From NCBI GenBank assembly GCA_029210085.1, contig JARGPP010000007.1:62001-126000 (forward strand): a DNA stretch of 64,000 bases, given 5' to 3'. The position numbers and the translations under genes are program-made. Shown piece after piece: positions 59,587 to 64,000 of the stretch; position 1 is the first letter of the stretch; each line of letters opens with the position of its first letter. Source of the DNA: Legionellaceae bacterium. GTDB lineage: Bacteria; Pseudomonadota; Gammaproteobacteria; Legionellales; Legionellaceae. The notes below the pieces were generated by a model that saw nothing but the letters and a program-made list of their open reading frames with translations, was not told the origin of the DNA and did not search any database.

Positions 59587-60741
59587 TTAAAAGCGAAGTG
59601 CTGATGTGTTGTCGGTATTGGCTATGAGCGAGGGCTCTTCTGCTGCAGTTGTTTCAGCTGTGCTTGGGTTAAAAAAACTTAAGGTGCGTGGGTGCCTTAA
59701 GTTTTCCTCATGAGTGACTGCTTGCAGTTCTTGTTGTAGGTTTTCAGCGCCGCGCGTATGGATGTTGTTGAGAATGGCTTTTTTTGTAAAGCCAACAAGG
59801 TTAATAAAAAGAATAGAGCCCATCATGACAAAAAAACTGGCGGGCAAAAGCCCCCAAAAAATGACGCTCATTGAAACAAGAATAGATGCAATCAGGTTGA
59901 TACCAATGGTTTCATGGGTGCGAGTATGGCGTGCTTTTTGACGAATATAATCTAATTTTTCTTCGTAGGGCGCGGATATGAGTGGTGTATGAGGCAAAGG
60001 CTTGAGCTGGTAGAAGTTTAAGAGATTATGTGCGACGCCAACAAAGCTTGACGTAATAAAAAAGCCAACGGCAAGAGGAGTAAATACTCCATTTGCGGCA
60101 TATGCAAGTGCATAAGATATTAAGCTTAATACCGCAGGTAGCGTGCCGGCTCCCCATTTTTGTAAGCGTTTGGGAAAGGAGCGGAATGTATCGTGAATAA
60201 GAGAGTAGTGGGCTTGGCTTGGAATAGACAGAATATTGTAAATCAGTAAAACCAAAGGAATATTTTTTAAGACAGAAAAGGTTGCTTGGAAAAAATGGGA
60301 TATGACCGGTATGATTTGATGAATCAGTTGCTGAAGTGCACGACGCTGCTCTGGCATCAGGTAAAGAAAAGAGCCTCCAACTGCAGTGCTTAATGTTGCA
60401 AAAAATAAGGGAGCTGACCAGTTTTTTCGGGGCTTGACTTCTTGCAGCAGCTGATAAAAATCTTCTAAATGTCTATGGCCGTAATCATGTTGAGAAAGGG
60501 TTTTAATCCAGTTAAATAAAGTATCTTGTGGTGGAAAGTTTTGGGTAACGCCGAGTAATTTTTTTAGTTTTTCAGCGTTTTCTGGAGAAAGATGTGCTTC
60601 GTTAAAAAGCATGAGCGCATTTTTCCCCCCTTGTGCGTCATGATTGCAAAGTGTTTCTAGTTGCGCGCGTAAAATACCACGATTTGTTCCTGTTAAGTGA
60701 TTGTTTAAAATAAGAAATAGTGCGTTATCTAGTTCGGACAT
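59587..60741 (-). CDS. multi-spanning hypothetical membrane protein, paralogue 1
   Basis: 384 residues from ATG 60741 (a TTG six bases earlier is less likely). A soluble N-terminal helical domain of about 110 residues (LDNALFLILNNHLTG, DYGHRHLEDFYQLL) precedes about seven hydrophobic segments between residues 115 and 330, and a short Thr/Glu-rich tail (PSTAETTAAEEPS). The domain order and many motifs (KPRKNWSAPLF, GVFTPLAVGFFITSS, FINLVGFTKKAIL) are shared with the next gene. No known transporter family. A host-membrane-directed effector or lineage-specific inner-membrane protein are both possible. Confidence 0.75.
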   Translation of the reverse strand: MSELDNALFLILNNHLTGTNRGILRAQLETLCNHDAQGGKNALMLFNEAHLSPENAEKLKKLLGVTQNFPPQDTLFNWIKTLSQHDYGHRHLEDFYQLLQEVKPRKNWSAPLFFATLSTAVGGSFLYLMPEQRRALQQLIHQIIPVISHFFQATFSVLKNIPLVLLIYNILSIPSQAHYSLIHDTFRSFPKRLQKWGAGTLPAVLSLISYALAYAANGVFTPLAVGFFITSSFVGVAHNLLNFYQLKPLPHTPLISAPYEEKLDYIRQKARHTRTHETIGINLIASILVSMSVIFWGLLPASFFVMMGSILFINLVGFTKKAILNNIHTRGAENLQQELQAVTHEENLRHPRTLSFFNPSTAETTAAEEPSLIANTDNTSALRF

Positions 60742-60838
60742 ACACAAAGCTCAGCAAAGCAATAAACGGCACCAATGTACCTAAACTGAACAAAAAACAC
60801 AAGCTTTGAAAGCAATCATTTATGTGCTCATACAAGCC

Positions 60839-62299
60839 TTATACACGGAATGTTTCTGCTGGCATATGAGGTGTTGCAGTTTGTTGCTGAGGCGTTATTG
60901 TCTCTGTCCTGCCCATACCAAAAAAGGCCGTAATACCGGTTGGGTCATACCCTGCAATGAGAGAGCCCCAAGAATGCCCATTTGCACGCCGGTCATTTTC
61001 GCAAGACATTTGATGGTTGCCTGTCGGTGATGGGCCTTGCATTCTTGCAAAACTATTCAGCCTTGCTTCCAGACGTTCAGCTTTTTGTTCACGCGCGATA
61101 CTCCTTTGCTCCATCACTTCGAGCTGGGTGATAAGCTTGTTTTCTAAGTTTCTAATGCTTGCATCAACCACTTGCTCTCTGGCTTGTATGGCATCAGGAG
61201 GTGTAATTTCAAGGCCGAAAGACATTTCTTTTAGTTCTTTTTGTAAGTTTTCAGCACCTTTTGTGTGGATGCGCGTTAGCATGGCATTTTTTGTAAACTC
61301 AACAAGGTTGATGAAAATAATCGCACCCACCATAATCATAAAGCTAGGGGGGAAAATGCCCCAAAGAATCACCGTAAGAGAGACCAAAACTGATGCTACA
61401 AGGTTCACTAAGGCGGTTTGAGCTGTGCGTGAGCGTCGCTCTTTTTGTCGAATATAATCAAGTTTTACTTCAAGGGGTGCTTTGTCTTTTAAAGGTTCTT
61501 CGCCAATGGGTCTTAATTGATAAAAATTGAAGAGACTGTTAGCGACAGCGACTAAGCTTGAGGTGATAAAAAAACCGACAGCAAGCGGGGTGAAAACACC
61601 TTTTGCACTGTAACATATGGCATATGCGATAAAACTTAAAACATCAGGCAGTACGTCAGCAGCCCATTTTTGAATACGTTTTGGAAGTGATCTTAAATGA
61701 TTATGTGAAAAGGAGAGATAGGCCGTATAGGGTACGGAAATGATGGTTTTAATTAATAAAGCTAAAGGGATATTTCTTAAAATCGAGAAAGTAGTCTGTA
61801 AAAAAGTCGAAATAATCGGAAGCACTTTGAGTGCTAAGTTTTCGAGGGCAATTAGATGTTTCGGGACGATACTCAGGTAGAGACCTCCCACTGCTGTGGC
61901 CAGTGTGGTGAGAAACAAAGGAACTGCCCAGCTTTTTCGTGGCTTGACTTCTCTTACGAGATGGTAGAAATCTTCAAGATGTCTGTGACCATAGTCTTTT
62001 TGAGATAAGACTTTAATCCAGCCCAGCAAAGTATCGGGCTCATTAAAATCGCTTGTTACACAGAGTAAGGTTTTTAGTTTTTCAGCATTATCAGCCGATA
62101 TATGTGCTTCATTAAAAAGCGTCAGGGCGCTTTTTCCACCGTATTTATCGTTATTACAGAGATCTTCGAGTTTTGCGCGCAAAATGCCTCGGCCAACACC
62201 GGTCAAATGTTCTTCGAGTATAGCGAACAATGCATTATCGAGCTTATCTCGCTCGAGTTGTTCTCTTGGTCTTAAGCCATTTGTTGATGTTCCAGGCAT
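60839..62299 (-). CDS. multi-spanning hypothetical membrane protein, paralogue 2
   Basis: 486 residues from ATG 62299, chosen because GAGG is nine bases upstream and the leader then aligns with that of paralogue 1. It has the same N-terminal helical domain (LDNALFAILEEHLTG, DYGHRHLEDFYHL) and membrane core (GVFTPLAVGFFITSS, FINLVEFTKNAML). It differs by an added ~110-residue C-terminus with coiled coil (LENKLITQLEVMEQRSIARE) and a Gln/Thr-rich end. Tandem duplication is evident. The spacer to paralogue 1 is 97 bases. Confidence 0.75.
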   Translation of the reverse strand: MPGTSTNGLRPREQLERDKLDNALFAILEEHLTGVGRGILRAKLEDLCNNDKYGGKSALTLFNEAHISADNAEKLKTLLCVTSDFNEPDTLLGWIKVLSQKDYGHRHLEDFYHLVREVKPRKSWAVPLFLTTLATAVGGLYLSIVPKHLIALENLALKVLPIISTFLQTTFSILRNIPLALLIKTIISVPYTAYLSFSHNHLRSLPKRIQKWAADVLPDVLSFIAYAICYSAKGVFTPLAVGFFITSSLVAVANSLFNFYQLRPIGEEPLKDKAPLEVKLDYIRQKERRSRTAQTALVNLVASVLVSLTVILWGIFPPSFMIMVGAIIFINLVEFTKNAMLTRIHTKGAENLQKELKEMSFGLEITPPDAIQAREQVVDASIRNLENKLITQLEVMEQRSIAREQKAERLEARLNSFARMQGPSPTGNHQMSCENDRRANGHSWGSLIAGYDPTGITAFFGMGRTETITPQQQTATPHMPAETFRV

Positions 62300-62383
62300 A
62301 TACACAAACCTCATAGAGTCAATAAATGAGGCTAAGTGTAACAAAAGTAATCACAAACAGCAAGTGTAAAGTGTTTTATCCTG

Positions 62384-62479
62384 TTATTTATCTTGATCGC
62401 GTAGTTCAAACCAAACGCCACTTACAATAGCGAGTGTACAGGCAAGGCCAGTCCCTAAAATCCAAGAAAAATACCACAT
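62384..62479 (-). CDS. cydX: cytochrome bd oxidase small subunit CydX
   Basis: A 31-residue single-span protein starting MWYFSWILGTGLACTLAIVS, matching the CydX consensus MWYFAWILG. It begins 12 bases after the cydB stop, as expected for the third gene of the operon. It is an essential accessory helix of cytochrome bd that stabilises the haem b595/d site. The GGGGAA site lies just upstream. Too short for usual ORF calling. Confidence 0.93.
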   Translation of the reverse strand: MWYFSWILGTGLACTLAIVSGVWFELRDQDK

Positions 62480-62491
62480 GATTTGTTCCCC

Positions 62492-63628
62492 TTAATAAGA
62501 TTGATCGTTGCTTCGGATGCTTGCTTCGGTCACTTTTCCGCGGAGCACGCGGTAAACCCAAGCGGTGTAAGCAAGAACAATCGGAAAGAATATGAGTGTT
62601 GCGACCAGCATAATAAAGAGCGTGAGTTGGCTCGAAGAGCTATCCCAGAGGATTAAGCTATGATTCGGGGTTGACGATGAAGGCAAAATAAAGGGGAACA
62701 TGCTCACGCCAACGGTGCTGATAATTGCAATTAAGCTTAGCGAGCTGCAAACAAAAGCAATTGGCGCTCGCTTGGCTAAAAGACTGGCAAGAAGAGGCAT
62801 GAGCAGGCCTAATGCTGGCGCAATCATGAGCCACGGCCAAGCCGTGTAATTGGAGAACCAGGCGTGTGTTTCACGCAATACTTCTTTATAAAGTGGATTA
62901 GATGGACCATCATGCACAACAGGATTAGCGAGGGTATAACCTGTCTGAAAATAAAGCCATGCACCTGCTGCTGCAAAGAAAAAAACAACCAGCATTGCTG
63001 AGCTGCGAGCAGCATGTCGTGCGCGTTGCTGTAAATGTCCTTCTGTTTTATTGATGAGAAAAAATGCGCCATGCATGGCAAACATCAAGACGGATAGCAT
63101 GCCACACCAGAGTCCAAGCGGATTTAAGAGTTCTCGGAAGGTGCCAGTGTAAAAAGGTCGAAGGCTTTCATCAAAGTGGAAGGGCACCCCTTGTAATACA
63201 TTGCCAATAGCAACCCCAAAAATTAATGCAGGCACAAAACCACCTAAAAATAAGGCGGTATCCCATAATTTTCGCCACATGGGATTATCAATTTTCGAGC
63301 GATATTTGAATCCGACAGGGCGAAGAATTAAAGCGAGCAACGTTAAAAGCATTGCAAAATAGAAGCCTGAAAAAGACAGGGCATAGAGCGCAGGCCAAGC
63401 TGCAAAAATAGCGCCACCTCCGAGAATAAACCAGACCTGATTGCCTTCCCAGGTAGGGCCTATACTGTTAATCAGAATACGACGCTCTATTTGTGAGCGT
63501 GTCAAAGAGGGCAGCCAGATGGCAACGCCAAGGTCAAAGCCATCCATCACAGCAAAGCCGATGAGTAGCACGCCAAGAAGTACCCACCACAGCAGACGGA
63601 GTGTTTCATAATCAATTGGGATAGACAT
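62492..63628 (-). CDS. cydB: cytochrome bd ubiquinol oxidase subunit II
   Basis: 378 residues with about eight or nine membrane helices. DGFDLGVAIWLPSLTRSQIERRILINSIGPTWEGNQVW (about 29-66; family signature) and FHGAFFLINKTEG-like HGAFFLI near 188 are diagnostic. With CydA it forms the high-affinity quinol oxidase that reduces oxygen without pumping protons. Nine bases separate it from cydA. Confidence 0.95.
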   Translation of the reverse strand: MSIPIDYETLRLLWWVLLGVLLIGFAVMDGFDLGVAIWLPSLTRSQIERRILINSIGPTWEGNQVWFILGGGAIFAAWPALYALSFSGFYFAMLLTLLALILRPVGFKYRSKIDNPMWRKLWDTALFLGGFVPALIFGVAIGNVLQGVPFHFDESLRPFYTGTFRELLNPLGLWCGMLSVLMFAMHGAFFLINKTEGHLQQRARHAARSSAMLVVFFFAAAGAWLYFQTGYTLANPVVHDGPSNPLYKEVLRETHAWFSNYTAWPWLMIAPALGLLMPLLASLLAKRAPIAFVCSSLSLIAIISTVGVSMFPFILPSSSTPNHSLILWDSSSSQLTLFIMLVATLIFFPIVLAYTAWVYRVLRGKVTEASIRSNDQSY

Positions 63629-63637
63629 GGTTTTCTC

Positions 63638-64000
63638 CTAATGTGGAAGGTTGGTTGGGCCTAATCGAATATATTTAACCATCAAATAAACTTCGATGAT
63701 GGCAAGAACAGAATAAAAAACAACAAAACTAGAGAGTGAGGTTAAAACTTGTCCTGCCGTAACGGATGAAGTAGCCATGGCAGTGGGGAGCACACCTTGA
63801 ACCACCCAAGGTTGGCGGCCATATTCGGCAACGACCCAGCCTAATTCTGCCGCAATCCATGGGAGCGGTAAGGAGGCCAGCGCAAGGCGTAAATACCAAC
63901 GTGTTTTATGAAGCGTGTGCTTCACCGATAGATAAAAGCCGGTGGCAAAGAGGAAAATAAAGAACAGGCCGCAAACCACCATAATTCTAAAAGAGAAAAA
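63638..64000 (-). CDS. cydA: cytochrome bd ubiquinol oxidase subunit I, C-terminal part (cut by window end)
   Basis: 120 C-terminal residues, open to the window edge, beginning FFSFRIMVVCG. The CydA signatures SFRIMV (membrane segment), WIAAELGWVVAEYGRQPWVVQGVLPT and the final helix SFVVFYSVLAIIEVYLMVKYI are clear. The haem-binding N-terminal part lies outside the window. First gene of cydA-cydB-cydX. Confidence 0.96.
   Translation of the reverse strand, partial: FFSFRIMVVCGLFFIFLFATGFYLSVKHTLHKTRWYLRLALASLPLPWIAAELGWVVAEYGRQPWVVQGVLPTAMATSSVTAGQVLTSLSSFVVFYSVLAIIEVYLMVKYIRLGPTNLPH

Overview
The window looks like a chromosomal segment of a gammaproteobacterium of the order Legionellales, most likely Legionella-like. 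The sequence is AT-rich and gene-dense. Housekeeping genes in gammaproteobacterial order (mnmG-rsmG-parA-parB, atpIBEFHAGDC, lgt-thyA, hda next to a CDP-alcohol phosphatidyltransferase) are mixed with genes typical of an intracellular, effector-secreting lifestyle: an astacin metalloprotease of the LegP type, a patatin phospholipase, a secreted C1-type cysteine peptidase, ankyrin/TPR-like proteins and several coiled-coil or membrane proteins with no recognisable family. The taxonomic call is inference from gene content; no rRNA or type IV secretion gene lies in the window.

Layout. 1-5.9 kb: the cut 5' part of an unknown gene, a secreted papain-like peptidase, and thyA, lgt, ptsP, rppH, all leftward. 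6.0-12.6 kb: asparaginase, glmU and ubiX rightward, interleaved with a coiled-coil unknown, a small membrane protein, orphan rnfB and metG leftward. 12.7-15.4 kb: two lineage-specific unknowns. 15.4-29.1 kb: a rightward block of mnmG, rsmG, parA, parB, yraN, diaA, two BON lipoproteins, then a clear promoter and the complete nine-gene F1Fo ATP synthase operon with a terminator. 29.1-33.3 kb: a disturbed region holding an AT-rich gap with DnaA-box-like sequence, a 5'-damaged TPR gene, a GC-rich hairpin element, a 51-residue ORF translationally coupled to a Nudix gene, and an iron-sulfur (6-4) photolyase-type gene enclosed by inverted remnants of an IS3-family element.

33.3-37.7 kb: priA, a PTPS-III-like pterin enzyme, a MidA-type methyltransferase and, divergently, folM. 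37.7-46.9 kb: a coiled-coil unknown, lpoA, then rsmI, the astacin, pepN and aroE as a tight rightward run, and a patatin. 47-51.1 kb: hda/pgsA, trxA, rsmE, fumC and tRNA-Leu(CAG). 51.2-62.3 kb: accessory genes around the phosphate transporter pair (DUF47 + pit): an 801-residue ankyrin-like protein, two small coiled-coil proteins with similar leaders, a hotdog thioesterase and two tandem paralogous multi-spanning membrane proteins. 62.4-64 kb: cytochrome bd oxidase, cydA (cut by the window end), cydB and the short cydX.

How the genes connect: ATP synthase, cytochrome bd, fumarase and thioredoxin serve energy and redox metabolism; mnmG/rsmG/parAB/hda/diaA concern tRNA/rRNA modification and chromosome replication and segregation; thyA, folM and the PTPS-III-like protein touch folate/pterin metabolism. 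The unknown coiled-coil, ankyrin and membrane proteins are best regarded as candidate secreted effectors, unproven from sequence alone. No CRISPR array, complete IS, prophage or recognisable riboswitch was found.
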